A DNA stretch of 38,223 nucleotides from GCA-2686765 sp036012725 (GCA_036012725.1 DASCPW010000123.1:1-38223), one strand, 5' to 3'; positions 16,359-25,294 are shown, counted from the first letter of the stretch. Translations and numbers: made by a program. Notes: a model not told the origin generated them from the letters alone.

Positions 16359-17194
16359 TAGCGGCTTTACTCCGAATCTCAGCCGCCGTCTTTTGGCTGG
16401 TGACGGCGGTGACTCCGGTCTTGGCTGGCGACCGGCTGCTGAATCTGGAAGGGCGCTTCGTGCAAGGCGGGCTGGCATTCGGGTCCACCGAAGCCGGCGC
16501 TCGAGTTTTCATCGACAGCGTCGCCGTCCGGGTCTCAAAAGGCGGGCTGTTCGTTGTCGGTTTCGGGCGCGACGCACCGGCCCGTGTTGGCTTGCGGGTT
16601 ATTTATGCCGATGGCCACGGCGATTCCAGGACCTTAACGGTGGCGCCGCGTGAGTACCCCGTCCAGCGCATCGACGGACTAGCGCCGCAACAGGTCACGC
16701 CTGGCCCCGAAGCCCTAAAGCGAATCCGCTTGGAAAGCGCCATGATCGCCGCCACCAGGACCGAGGACACGGACAGGCCCTATTTCGCTTCCGGGTTCAT
16801 GTGGCCGGTGAAGGGCCGGATATCGGGTGTCTTCGGCGGCCGGCGCATTCTCAACGGCCAACCCCGCCGGCCGCATGTTGGGGTCGACATCGCCGCTCCG
16901 GCGAACAGGCCGGTGGTGGCGGCCGGTGACGGCGTCGTCGCACTGGCCCATGAGGACATGTTCTTTACCGGCAAGACGGTGATAATCGATCATGGGCATG
17001 GCCTCAATTCCGTTTACGCCCACATGAGCGCAATTCTGGTCAAACAGGGCCAATACATCGCCAAGGGCGAGCCCTTGGGCCGCGTCGGGGCGACCGGACG
17101 CGTCACGGCGGCGCATCTTCACTGGGGCATCGGCCTTTTTGCCACTCATCTGGATCCGGCGCTCATCGCCGGCCCCTTGCCGGCAGCCCGGTAG
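16355..17194 (+). CDS. M23 family metallopeptidase (LytM-type murein endopeptidase)
   Basis: The protein has about 279 residues. A hydrophobic N-terminus ending near PVLAGD looks like a signal peptide, so it should act in the periplasm. An immunoglobulin-like N-terminal region is followed by the M23 domain: WPVKGRISGVFGGRR, zinc ligands in HVGVDIAAP, and HLHWGIG near the end. The enzyme probably cleaves cell-wall cross-bridges. The start is GTG at 16355, giving a GTGA overlap with the xseA stop; GTG 16352 is one codon earlier. The penicillin-binding protein gene downstream suggests a local cell-wall theme. Confidence 0.9.
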   Translation: MIAALLRISAAVFWLVTAVTPVLAGDRLLNLEGRFVQGGLAFGSTEAGARVFIDSVAVRVSKGGLFVVGFGRDAPARVGLRVIYADGHGDSRTLTVAPREYPVQRIDGLAPQQVTPGPEALKRIRLESAMIAATRTEDTDRPYFASGFMWPVKGRISGVFGGRRILNGQPRRPHVGVDIAAPANRPVVAAGDGVVALAHEDMFFTGKTVIIDHGHGLNSVYAHMSAILVKQGQYIAKGEPLGRVGATGRVTAAHLHWGIGLFATHLDPALIAGPLPAAR

Positions 17195-17336
17195 CTAGCT
17201 CTTAAAACAGGGACCGGGTTGCGGTATTTGCGCAGCCGCCGCGGATAACGGGCGATGGTTTCCGCAAGGAGGTTGAGGAACCGACGGTAGCAGCCATTAA
17301 GGAAATTCTAACCATAACCGGCTGAACTATCGTCCG
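17195..17336. other. Gap between the M23 peptidase and penicillin-binding protein genes
   Basis: These 142 bases hold no gene on the plus strand. On the minus strand a stop-free stretch encodes a basic, aromatic-rich string including CYRRFLNLLAETIARYPRR, but it has no start codon or ribosome site. It might be a remnant of a lost gene. No promoter was recognised. Confidence 0.3.
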
Positions 17337-19370
17337 ATGACGAAATCAAGACCAGGTGCACCAGGCAAGGACCGCCGGTCGAGGGCAAAAGGCCGCCACG
17401 GTGGTGGCAAGGGCCGGCATCACGAAGACGGCGGCCGGATTCGCGCGGTATTCCGGTGGATGGCCTATTATGCGGGCTTGACGGCGGTCTGGGGGGTTAT
17501 CGCCGCCCTCGCCATCACCGCTTGGTATGCTTACGATTTGCCGGACGTGGACGAGGCGCTGGCGGCAAGCCGCCGGCCGACGGTGACGCTGTTGGCCGCC
17601 GACGGTTCCCGCCTCGCCACATTCGGCGATCTTTATGGCCTGCCGGCGCGGCTCGGCGACCTTCCGGCGGCCTTGCCAGAGGCGGTTCTGGCGACCGAGG
17701 ACCGGCGTTTCTATAGGCATTTCGGGATCGATCCCGTCGGCCTGGCTCGTGCTGCTTTTGTCAATCTCAAGGCCGGACGGGTGGTCCAGGGCGGCAGCAC
17801 CATCACCCAGCAAGTCGCCAAGATTTTGTTTCTCACGCCCGAGCGCACCTTGAAGCGCAAAGTCCAGGAACTGCTGCTCGCCTTGTGGCTGGAGCGCAAG
17901 TTCAGTAAGGACCAGATCTTCACCGTCTACCTCAACCGGGTTTACCTGGGCGCTGGAACTTATGGCGTCGAGGCGGCGGCGAGAAAATACTTCGGCAAAC
18001 CGGCGCACCATCTTTCCACCTATCAAGCGGCGATGCTGGCGGGGCTTTTGAAGGCCCCGTCACGCTACAATCCCCGCCGCCATCCTAAGCGGGCGAAAGA
18101 CCGCGCCATCCAGGTCCTCGCCAACATGGTCGCCGCCGGTTCATTGACCCCAGCACAGGCGGCTTTGGCTGGGCGCCAAAAGGGAGCGGTCATCGCGCCT
18201 GCCCGGCACGGCGGCGCCCGTTACTTCGCCGATTGGGTCATGGAACAAGTCCCCGATTACGTTTTTCCCGGCGGTATGGATCTGACGGTGACCACCACTT
18301 TGGATGCCGGCCTCCAACGGTTAGCCGAGAAAAGAGTCGCCCAAATGCTGGCGGCGGCGGGGAACAAGGCCGGGGTTTCGCAAGCCGCCCTGGTGGCGAT
18401 GACACCGGACGGCGCCGTCGGCGCCATTGTCGGCGGCCGTGATTACCAGGCCAGCCAGTTCAACCGCGCCGTCCAGGCTCGGCGTCAGCCGGGCTCGGCC
18501 TTCAAGCCCTTTGTCTACTTGGCCGCCCTCGAGGCTGGTTTGAGCCCGGCGACCCTGATCACCGACGCCCCGCTGACGGTGAACGGTTGGAGCCCCCGCA
18601 ACTTCGACGGCGGTTATAAGGGCGAGGTCAGCTTGCGCCTGGCTTTGGCTCAATCCATCAACACGGTGGCCGTCAAGGTGGCGGAGCGGGCCGGCCGCGA
18701 GCGGGTCATTCGGACGGCCCGGCGCTTGGGGCTGAGCGCCGATTTCAAACCCACTCCCAGCCTTGCGCTCGGCGCCGGTGAGGTCAGCCTAATCGAGATG
18801 ACGGCGGCTTACGGCGCTTTCGCCAGCGGCGGCTTCGCCGTCTGGGCGCACGGTATCAAGGAAATCCGCGATGGCCATGGACGGGTGCTCTACCGGCGCC
18901 GGGGTTCCGGCCCTGGGCGCGTTGTCAATGCCACTCATGCGGTCGCCATGAACGAAATGCTGACCGCCGTCGTCGCCTCGGGCACCGGCCGCGCCGCCAG
19001 ACTGCAAAGGCCCGCCGCCGGCAAGACCGGCACCAGCCAGAACTTCCGCGATGCTTGGTTTATCGGCTACACCGCCGATCTCGTCGCCGGTGTTTGGATG
19101 GGCAATGATGACGAGCGGCCGATGAAAAAGGTCACCGGCGGTAGTCTGCCGGCGCGGCTGTGGGGGAAGTTCATGACCGCCGCTCACGCAGGCCTTCCTT
19201 CCCGCCCCCTGCCTGGGTTGCCGGCGACAGACGGACCCGTTCCCGGCCAGGGTTTCTGGCGCAATCTCCTAGCCGGCCTTGCCGGCGAAGGCCCATGCGC
19301 CGGTCGCCCAGACCAGGCCGAGATGAGCGATTGCGAAGAGGTTGTAGGCCAAGCGCTGGAAGGCCCCTAG
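17337..19370 (+). CDS. Class A penicillin-binding protein (PBP1 family), bifunctional transglycosylase/transpeptidase
   Basis: The protein has 677 residues. A basic, glycine-rich cytoplasmic tail (1-38) precedes one membrane anchor (about 42-66). The GT51 domain carries the catalytic Glu121 in TEDRRFYRHFG, then GGSTITQQVAK and RKVQELLLALWLERKFSK. The transpeptidase domain has the nucleophile in SAFK (Ser387, Lys390), the second motif SIN in AQSINTVAVK, and KTG at 563-565. It polymerises and cross-links peptidoglycan. The conserved fold ends near residue 625; the remaining tail, rich in Gly, Pro and Glu, lies opposite a membrane-protein fragment on the other strand. Length and motif spacing are nearer to PBP1A/1B-like short forms than to full PBP1A. 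Confidence 0.95.
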   Translation: MTKSRPGAPGKDRRSRAKGRHGGGKGRHHEDGGRIRAVFRWMAYYAGLTAVWGVIAALAITAWYAYDLPDVDEALAASRRPTVTLLAADGSRLATFGDLYGLPARLGDLPAALPEAVLATEDRRFYRHFGIDPVGLARAAFVNLKAGRVVQGGSTITQQVAKILFLTPERTLKRKVQELLLALWLERKFSKDQIFTVYLNRVYLGAGTYGVEAAARKYFGKPAHHLSTYQAAMLAGLLKAPSRYNPRRHPKRAKDRAIQVLANMVAAGSLTPAQAALAGRQKGAVIAPARHGGARYFADWVMEQVPDYVFPGGMDLTVTTTLDAGLQRLAEKRVAQMLAAAGNKAGVSQAALVAMTPDGAVGAIVGGRDYQASQFNRAVQARRQPGSAFKPFVYLAALEAGLSPATLITDAPLTVNGWSPRNFDGGYKGEVSLRLALAQSINTVAVKVAERAGRERVIRTARRLGLSADFKPTPSLALGAGEVSLIEMTAAYGAFASGGFAVWAHGIKEIRDGHGRVLYRRRGSGPGRVVNATHAVAMNEMLTAVVASGTGRAARLQRPAAGKTGTSQNFRDAWFIGYTADLVAGVWMGNDDERPMKKVTGGSLPARLWGKFMTAAHAGLPSRPLPGLPATDGPVPGQGFWRNLLAGLAGEGPCAGRPDQAEMSDCEEVVGQALEGP

Positions 19371-19478
19371 GAACGGACGCAGGCGGACTTTCACGGATTT
19401 GCCGGCAAGCAGCGAATAGCCTATGCCAAAAGTCGCCCAAACGGCGGCGTAAAGGGCATGGGCTTCAAACAATGACAC
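19269..19478 (-). pseudogene. Fragment of a NnrU / isoprenylcysteine-methyltransferase-like membrane protein
   Basis: Fourteen bases after the hldE stop, a GTG at 19478 opens 69 codons on the minus strand. The product has two hydrophobic helices around YSLLAGKSVKVRLRP and QRLAYNLFAIAHL. This resembles the first helices of NnrU/ICMT-like membrane proteins, where a loop with Ser-Leu-Leu-Ala and a Tyr-Asn pair recurs. Those proteins are usually about 190-230 residues, so this would be a 5' fragment. The last 102 bases lie antisense to the tail of the penicillin-binding protein gene. It could instead be a real small membrane protein expressed with hldE. Confidence 0.4.
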
Positions 19479-19491
19479 GGACGGGTCGGTA

Positions 19492-20979
19492 TTATTTCGC
19501 CATGCGCTTGATGGTGGCGGTGGTGCTATGGTCCGGCTCCAGGTCCGCCAACAGGACCTTGCCTCCGTAACTCCGGACCAGGTCGGCGCCGACAACCTCT
19601 GGCAATTCATAATCGGCGCCCTTGACCAGCACGTCGGGGCGGATCGCCTCGATCAACTCAACCGGCGTGTCGCCCGTAAAAATTACCACCATGTCGACCG
19701 TCGCCAGCGAGGCGAGCACGGTGGCCCGCGCGGCTTCCGTTTGCACCGGACGGCCGTCGCCCTTGCCAAGGCGTCTCACCGAGGCGTCGCTGTTCAATCC
19801 CACCACCAGCCTGCCGCAAGCCGCCTTGGCCTGGGCCAAGAGCGACACATGGCCGGGATGGAGAAGGTCGAAGCAACCATTGGTGAAGCCCACCTTGATC
19901 CCCCGCCGCCGCCAGCGGCCGATGGTCTCAAGGCCCTGTTGCAAGGCCATGACCTTGGCCTCGGCGCTGGAGATGTCTTGGTGATGCAAGGCGCCGATCA
20001 CATCCGCCGCGCTGGCCGCCGCCGTCCCCACCTTGCCGACGACGATGCCGGCGGCCACATTGGCAAGCTCGGCGGCGTCTTTGAGGGCGGAACCGGCGCC
20101 CAGCGCCGCCGCCAGGGTGGCGACGACGGTATCGCCAGCGCCGGAGACGTCGAAGACTTCTCTCGCCTGGGCCTTGAGGTGGCTGACCCCCCCCTCGGCG
20201 GTGACGAGCGTCATGCCATCCCGGCCTAAGGTGGCGAGCATCGCGCTTAAGTCATGCTCATCGATCAACATTCGCGCCGCCGCCGCGACCTGCTTTTCCG
20301 TATCCACCGGCAGATGGGAGGCGCCGGCCAACTCCTTTCGGTTCGGGGTGAGCAGGTTGGCCCCCCCATAGCGCCGGTAATCCCTGTCCTTGGGGTCGAC
20401 GATAACCTGTTTCCCTTGCTTTCGCGCCGCCTTGATCAGTTCCAGGGCGACGCCATCATCCAGCACGCCCTTGCCATAATCGGAAAGAATGACGACGGCG
20501 CAGTCCGCCATCGCCGCTTTCGCCTTGTTGATCAATTGCCGGTGGATTTTTTCGGCCAGGGGCAGGGGAGTTTCGCTATCGGTGCGCAAAATCTGCTGTC
20601 CACTGGCGAAATAACGGGTTTTGGCCGATGTGCGGCGATCGCGGTCAAGAAGGATTTCATCGGTCCCGATCTTATAGCTGTCGAGTAACCGGAGAATTTC
20701 TTTGCCGGCATGGTCGGCATTACCCGTATCAGCGGCTCCGATGACGGTGACGAATTGCACCTGAACACCAAGGGAAACCAGATTGCGCACCACGTTGCCG
20801 CCGCCGCCGAGTTGGGCCTTCTCATCGGCATCCAATTTGAGCACCGGGACCGGGGCTTCCGGCGATATCCTCTCGACGGCGCCGTGCCGGAAGTGATCAA
20901 GAATGGCGTCGCCGACGCAAAGAACGCGGGCGCCGCCAAAGGATTCGACCAGGGACGCCAGTTCTGACCGCTCGCTCAT
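19492..20979 (-). CDS. hldE: Bifunctional heptose 7-phosphate kinase / heptose 1-phosphate adenylyltransferase
   Basis: The protein has 495 residues. Residues about 1-330 are a ribokinase-type (PfkB) kinase with GGGGNVVRNLVSLG, NLLTPNRKELAG and VSGAGDTVVATLAAALGAG, the last holding the catalytic Asp. Residues about 360-495 are a nucleotidyltransferase with FTNGCFDLLHPGHV, the HxGH signature. It phosphorylates heptose 7-phosphate and then makes ADP-heptose for the inner core of lipopolysaccharide. The ATG at 20979 overlaps the gmhA stop as ATGA, so translation is coupled. Confidence 0.97.
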   Translation of the reverse strand: MSERSELASLVESFGGARVLCVGDAILDHFRHGAVERISPEAPVPVLKLDADEKAQLGGGGNVVRNLVSLGVQVQFVTVIGAADTGNADHAGKEILRLLDSYKIGTDEILLDRDRRTSAKTRYFASGQQILRTDSETPLPLAEKIHRQLINKAKAAMADCAVVILSDYGKGVLDDGVALELIKAARKQGKQVIVDPKDRDYRRYGGANLLTPNRKELAGASHLPVDTEKQVAAAARMLIDEHDLSAMLATLGRDGMTLVTAEGGVSHLKAQAREVFDVSGAGDTVVATLAAALGAGSALKDAAELANVAAGIVVGKVGTAAASAADVIGALHHQDISSAEAKVMALQQGLETIGRWRRRGIKVGFTNGCFDLLHPGHVSLLAQAKAACGRLVVGLNSDASVRRLGKGDGRPVQTEAARATVLASLATVDMVVIFTGDTPVELIEAIRPDVLVKGADYELPEVVGADLVRSYGGKVLLADLEPDHSTTATIKRMAK

Positions 20980-21554
20980 AACAGCCTCAATTCCTGTTCC
21001 AGGGCGCCGCAAAGCATGTGCCCGAGGGTGATGTGCATTTCCTGAACGCGGGCGACATTGTTGTTCGGCACCAGCAAAAACGGATCGGCCAGGCCCAACA
21101 TCTGGCCGCCGTCGCCACCGCCAAAACCGGCCGCCACGGCGCCCAGTTTCTTTGCTTCCCGCAAGGCCTTGATAATATTGGCGCTATTGCCGGAAGTGGA
21201 AATGCCGATGACCACGTCATCGGGCTTGCACAAGGCCTGGATCTGGCGGGCGAACAGGTCCTCGAAACCGAAATCGTTGCCGATGGCGGTCAGTGCCGAG
21301 GTGTTGGTGGTCAGGGCGAAGCCGGCGATGGGGACACGGTCCCGCTGGTAGCGCACGGAGAGTTCGGCGGCCAGGTGCTGGGCGTCGGCTGCGCTGCCGC
21401 CGTTGCCGAAAAAGACGATCCGCCCGCCGCCTCTCACCGCCTCGGCGCAAGCCCCGACAAGACGCTGGAACGGTTCGCCGAGAACCTCGCGGGTGGCCGC
21501 CAGAGCTGATTTATGCTCGTCCAGTTCGGCGTTGAAAAAGGCGTTCAGGTTCAT
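20976..21554 (-). CDS. gmhA: Phosphoheptose isomerase (sedoheptulose 7-phosphate isomerase)
   Basis: The protein has 192 residues, the usual GmhA length, and a single SIS domain. Recognisable parts are FFGNGGSAADAQHLAAELSVRY, the TTNTSALTAIGNDFGFE strand, GISTSGNSANI and the C-terminal QEMHITLGHMLC helix with the metal-binding Glu and His. It turns sedoheptulose 7-phosphate into D-glycero-D-manno-heptose 7-phosphate, the first step of ADP-heptose synthesis. It is directly upstream of hldE, which performs the next and later steps; the phosphatase gmhB is not in this window. Confidence 0.97.
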   Translation of the reverse strand: MNLNAFFNAELDEHKSALAATREVLGEPFQRLVGACAEAVRGGGRIVFFGNGGSAADAQHLAAELSVRYQRDRVPIAGFALTTNTSALTAIGNDFGFEDLFARQIQALCKPDDVVIGISTSGNSANIIKALREAKKLGAVAAGFGGGDGGQMLGLADPFLLVPNNNVARVQEMHITLGHMLCGALEQELRLL

Positions 21555-21613
21555 TGCGGTCTTGTGGAAAAATAATGGTGTGAAAACATGTCTATTGCCA
21601 GTTCATGTCAAGT

Positions 21614-23770
21614 TTAAAGATCGATCCGAGTTCCTTGGCGCAGGGATTCCATGACCGCCAGGGTGGCAACGGATGTTTCTACCAGTTCCGTCTCGTCCAC
21701 CGGTGGTGGGCCGCCGTTAGCGACGGCATCGGTGAAAGCCTGGAGCGATGCCTTGAAGCCCTTGTCCTGGGTTGCTCGGGTTTCGTTCTTGCGGCCGCCG
21801 CCGCTGGCGATGGCGATGGTGCGGAAGTTGTCGATGGCGACGGCGGTGCCACCGGCGTAAGCCTCGAAAAGTTCCTTACCCAGAGTCTCGTCGCCACGTG
21901 CCGTATAGGCGACGGTGGCAAGACCGCCATCCTCGAAGCGCATGGCGATAATTATGTCCTCCAGGTTGCCGGTGCCCACACTCGCCGTCTGCGCTTGCAC
22001 CGAAGCGATCGCTGAGCCGGCGAAAAACCGCGCCAGATCGACGAAGTGGCAAACCTCGCCTAAAATTCTGCTGCCTCCTTCGCCGGGGGCATGGACCCAA
22101 CTGTCCTTGGCGACGGCCCCGGCGTTGATCCGCAACAGCAGGAACTTAGGTCCCGGCGTCGTGGCCAGCCGATGGCGCATCTTTACCACCATTGGCGCAT
22201 GACGGCGGTTGAACCCGATCTGGAAAAAACCGGGAGAGCCCTGGCGCGCTTCGATCACTTGGTTGATCTCCTCGCGGCTCAAGGCCAGGGGCTTTTCCAC
22301 CAGCACCGACTTGCCCGCCTCGAGCGCCCTCGCCGTCAGCTTGGCGTGGCTGTCGTGGCGGGTGGCGATGAGGACGGCGTTGATGGTGGGATTCTCAAAG
22401 ATCGCCGTCTCATCCGTCTCGGCTTCCGCGAAACCAAAAGCGCGTTTCACCTGTTCCGCCGAAGCGCCGCGCCGCGTGGCGAGGCTGTGCAGGTGCACGC
22501 CTTTGAGTTTCTTCAATTCCGGCAGCAGCACCGAGCGGGCGAAATTGCCGGCGCCGATGACCCCTAGCGAACATTGGCCTTGCGGTTTTGCCGCCGGGAA
22601 CGAGGGCTGTGGGGAAGCGGGCGGGGAGTCATCGTAGGTCAGGATAACGCCGAGACTGGCCTCGCCGCCGTCGTTGCCGCCGCCAACGAGGCGATAGGCT
22701 GTTTCCGCCTCGGACAAGGGAAAACGATGCGTCGTCAAGGACCGAACATCGAGACGCCGCGGCGGGTCGAGGGACATCAGGCGCAGGCATTCGGCGAGAT
22801 TCTCGCTTTCCGTCCAGCGTATCCAGCCCGCCGGGTACTTGACGCCGCGGCTTTCGAAATCGTCGTCGTAGCGTCCCGGGCCATAGGACCGGGAAACCAC
22901 CAGATTCAATTCTTTTTTCATGAATTCCTGATAGGGAAAGGCGGTGCCGGTCAAGCCTACCATGCAGACCCGCGCCCGGTCGCGGGCGATGGCGGCTGCT
23001 ATATCGAAGGGCTCGCTTGAGGCTGTCGCCGCCGAAATCAGGACGCTGTCGCAGCCCCGTCCCCCGGTCAGCGCCGAAACGGCTTCCCGGTGGCCGCCGT
23101 TGGCAAGGTTGAAGGCCCCTTCGGCGCCCAAGCGCAGGGCCAGATCAAGACGTTCGGGGTTGTAATCAATGGCGACCGGGCGGGCCCCGGCTAAGTTCAG
23201 CAATTGGCACGCCAGTTGGCCCACGAGACCGACACCGATGACCGCCACCAGGTCGCCGAGGCCGGCGCCTAAATTACGGACGCTATGCATGGCGATAGCG
23301 CCCATGGTGGCAAAACAGGCTTTTTCGTCGCTGACGGAATCGGCAACGGTGGCGGCGAGACTACCGGGAACGACGTTCAGTTCGGCATGGTTGGCGAGGC
23401 CGGCGCCGGCGACGGCGACCCGCTGGCCGACGCTATAGGCGCTTTCAAGGCCCTGGCCTATGGCGGCGACCCTGCCGGCCGCCGAGTATCCCAAGGGTAA
23501 AGGCTCGTCGAGTCTGGCCAGGACGGTGCGCATGGTCGCACCAACGCCGTCCCGCTTGGCCTTGGCCAGAACCTTCTTGACCAGGTCGGGGCGGGCCTTG
23601 GCCTTGCCGGCGATGGTCTTGCTGGCGAATTCGACGGCCATCCGCTCGGTGCCGGCCGAGATTAGGGACGCCCGCGTTTGCACCAGCAGATGCCCGGCCC
23701 GGACCTTTGGCGCCGGCACTTCCATCAGCCTTAGCTTGCCGGTGCGGGGGCTCTGGATGACCTGCCTCAT
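21614..23770 (-). CDS. Bi-domain oxidoreductase: zinc-alcohol-dehydrogenase-like plus Gfo/Idh/MocA-like
   Basis: This 718-residue protein joins two NAD(P)-binding modules. Residues about 1-375 resemble medium-chain dehydrogenases (LPLGYSAAGRVAAIG, then VIGVGLVGQLACQLL). They lack the usual zinc-binding GHE motif, and the start differs (LISAGTERMAVEFA). Residues about 395-718 are a Gfo/Idh/MocA oxidoreductase with LGVIGAGNFARSVLLP and the EKPLALS segment holding the catalytic Lys. Such fusions are often annotated as bi-domain oxidoreductases in polysaccharide loci. The substrate is unknown; a sugar or sugar nucleotide is likely. The gene is 59 bases upstream of gmhA on the same strand, which supports a role in surface glycans. 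Confidence 0.9.
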   Translation of the reverse strand: MRQVIQSPRTGKLRLMEVPAPKVRAGHLLVQTRASLISAGTERMAVEFASKTIAGKAKARPDLVKKVLAKAKRDGVGATMRTVLARLDEPLPLGYSAAGRVAAIGQGLESAYSVGQRVAVAGAGLANHAELNVVPGSLAATVADSVSDEKACFATMGAIAMHSVRNLGAGLGDLVAVIGVGLVGQLACQLLNLAGARPVAIDYNPERLDLALRLGAEGAFNLANGGHREAVSALTGGRGCDSVLISAATASSEPFDIAAAIARDRARVCMVGLTGTAFPYQEFMKKELNLVVSRSYGPGRYDDDFESRGVKYPAGWIRWTESENLAECLRLMSLDPPRRLDVRSLTTHRFPLSEAETAYRLVGGGNDGGEASLGVILTYDDSPPASPQPSFPAAKPQGQCSLGVIGAGNFARSVLLPELKKLKGVHLHSLATRRGASAEQVKRAFGFAEAETDETAIFENPTINAVLIATRHDSHAKLTARALEAGKSVLVEKPLALSREEINQVIEARQGSPGFFQIGFNRRHAPMVVKMRHRLATTPGPKFLLLRINAGAVAKDSWVHAPGEGGSRILGEVCHFVDLARFFAGSAIASVQAQTASVGTGNLEDIIIAMRFEDGGLATVAYTARGDETLGKELFEAYAGGTAVAIDNFRTIAIASGGGRKNETRATQDKGFKASLQAFTDAVANGGPPPVDETELVETSVATLAVMESLRQGTRIDL

Positions 23771-23967
23771 GGGGGTTCTTTTACTCTGTTTTTCACCGCT
23801 AGTGCAAAAAACCGGGGTCCCGCCGGGAGCGAACGTCTTTGGTGAACGGGCATTACTTGGCCGGCGGTTTTCGAAGGGCGTTAGCTTTTATCGGCACCGA
23901 ATAGTCGCAAGCGGGTATAAATGGGCTCTAAATTCGCTGCCAATTCATTAACAAGCAAGAGATCCCA

Positions 23968-24636
23968 ATGCCGGAAATACCTATTCTTGACGGTCCTGTC
24001 CTGGCCCCCCCGTCGGCCGGCGCGCCCGAACAATTGGCCATTCTTTTGCACGGTGTCGGCGCCGACGGCAATGATTTAATCGGCTTGGCGATGTCTTTCA
24101 GGAAAGCGCTTCCCAACGCATTGTTTATTTCGCCTCATGCTCCCCATGCCTTCGACATGGCTGATTGCGGCCGTCAGTGGTTCAGCATCCGGGACTTCAA
24201 CCCCGAATCCCGCTTGGCCGGGGTCCGGGCGGTGGCCCCCATCGTCGACAGATTTATCGACGCCAAGCTTGCCGAATCGGGCTTGGGTGAGGAAAATTTG
24301 GTCCTTATCGGTTTTTCGCAGGGCGCCATGATGGCGCTGCATGTGGGTCCAAGGAGGCAAAATCAATTGGCCGGCATCCTCGGGTTTTCGGGCATGTTGG
24401 AGGACGGGGAGTTGCTTAAACGAGAGATCAAGTCCCGCCCCCCGGTCTTGCTGACCCATGGCGAGGATGATGAAATTATCCCCGTCCAGGCCCTGCTGAC
24501 GGCGGTGGCGGGCCTGCGGGCCGCCGGCATGAAGGTGGATGCACACCGCCGTCCGGGCATGGGCCATGGCATAGACGAAGAATGTGTCCGCCTAGGCAAG
24601 GGTTTTCTTGCCGGTATTTTCGGAGTTTGCTCTTAG
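23968..24636 (+). CDS. Alpha/beta hydrolase, carboxylesterase/phospholipase family
   Basis: The protein has 222 residues, typical of the small carboxylesterase/phospholipase group (PF02230 type). The fold is visible from ILLHGVGADGNDLIGLA near the oxyanion hole, the nucleophile elbow IGFSQGAMM, the acidic residue in HGEDDEIIP, and the catalytic His in GMGHGID. There is no signal peptide, so it should be cytoplasmic. The natural ester substrate cannot be predicted. ATG 23968 follows a purine-rich stretch (AGCAAGAGA). It is divergent from the bi-domain oxidoreductase across a 197-base gap in which I found no clear promoter or other feature. Confidence 0.9.
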   Translation: MPEIPILDGPVLAPPSAGAPEQLAILLHGVGADGNDLIGLAMSFRKALPNALFISPHAPHAFDMADCGRQWFSIRDFNPESRLAGVRAVAPIVDRFIDAKLAESGLGEENLVLIGFSQGAMMALHVGPRRQNQLAGILGFSGMLEDGELLKREIKSRPPVLLTHGEDDEIIPVQALLTAVAGLRAAGMKVDAHRRPGMGHGIDEECVRLGKGFLAGIFGVCS

Positions 24637-24665
24637 GCTTATTAATGTGGCGCCGATGGAGGGAG

Positions 24666-24695
24666 TTGGCAAAAAGTAACAGTATGTTGTATTCT
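24666..24695 (+). promoter_or_regulatory. Possible promoter for the HNH nuclease gene
   Basis: TTGGCA and TATTCT are separated by 18 bases, ending 25 bases before the ATG. The hexamers differ from consensus at one and two positions. Evidence is sequence similarity only. Confidence 0.4.
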
Positions 24696-24720
24696 CGCCC
24701 CTGAACGAGGGGAATGGCTT

Positions 24721-25284
24721 ATGTCTGTTGCTTTTGGAAACTCCCTGGCCTTGGTGCTCAATACCGATTTTCGGCCATTGAACTATTTCCCCTTGTCGGT
24801 CTGGTCCTGGCAGAACGCGGTCAAGGCGGTATTTCTCGATCGTGTCAATGTGGTCTCGGAGTATGACCATTACGTGCACTCCCCCAGCTACAAGCTACGC
24901 CTTCCCAGCGTCATTTCCCTGAAAAAATACGTTTCCATGAGTCGGCGGCCGGCCTTCACCCGGTTTAATGTGTTTCTGCGGGATCGTTTCGAGTGCCAGT
25001 ATTGCGGCGATAGATTACCGACCGAGGAACTGACCTTCGATCACCTGATTCCGCGCTCGCGGGGCGGCAAGACCTTGTGGGATAACGTGGTCACGGCTTG
25101 TGAGCCCTGTAATCTGCGCAAGGGTCGCCGCATGCCCCGGGAGGCGGGCATTTTTCCTATCCGCGCCGCCGCCCAACCGACAAACTTTCTACTCCAGCAA
25201 AACGGCCGCGCCTTCCCACCCAACTACCTGCACGAAAGCTGGCGTGATTTTCTTTATTGGGATACTGAACTGGATTCCGCTTAA
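24721..25284 (+). CDS. HNH endonuclease family protein
   Basis: The protein has 187 residues. The N-terminal half (LVLNTDFRPLNYFPLSVWSW) is the conserved start of a widespread chromosomal HNH family. The C-terminal half holds the nuclease: zinc cysteines in CQYCG and CEPCN, the catalytic LTFDHLIPRSRGG, and the NVVTACEPCNLRKG segment. It is not an intron or intein nuclease, because it stands alone with its own ribosome site (GAGGGGAA) and promoter-like hexamers. Stable position next to housekeeping genes suggests a resident role in DNA or RNA processing, but no function is known to me. Confidence 0.9.
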   Translation: MSVAFGNSLALVLNTDFRPLNYFPLSVWSWQNAVKAVFLDRVNVVSEYDHYVHSPSYKLRLPSVISLKKYVSMSRRPAFTRFNVFLRDRFECQYCGDRLPTEELTFDHLIPRSRGGKTLWDNVVTACEPCNLRKGRRMPREAGIFPIRAAAQPTNFLLQQNGRAFPPNYLHESWRDFLYWDTELDSA

Positions 25285-25294
25285 GGGCGGGCAA

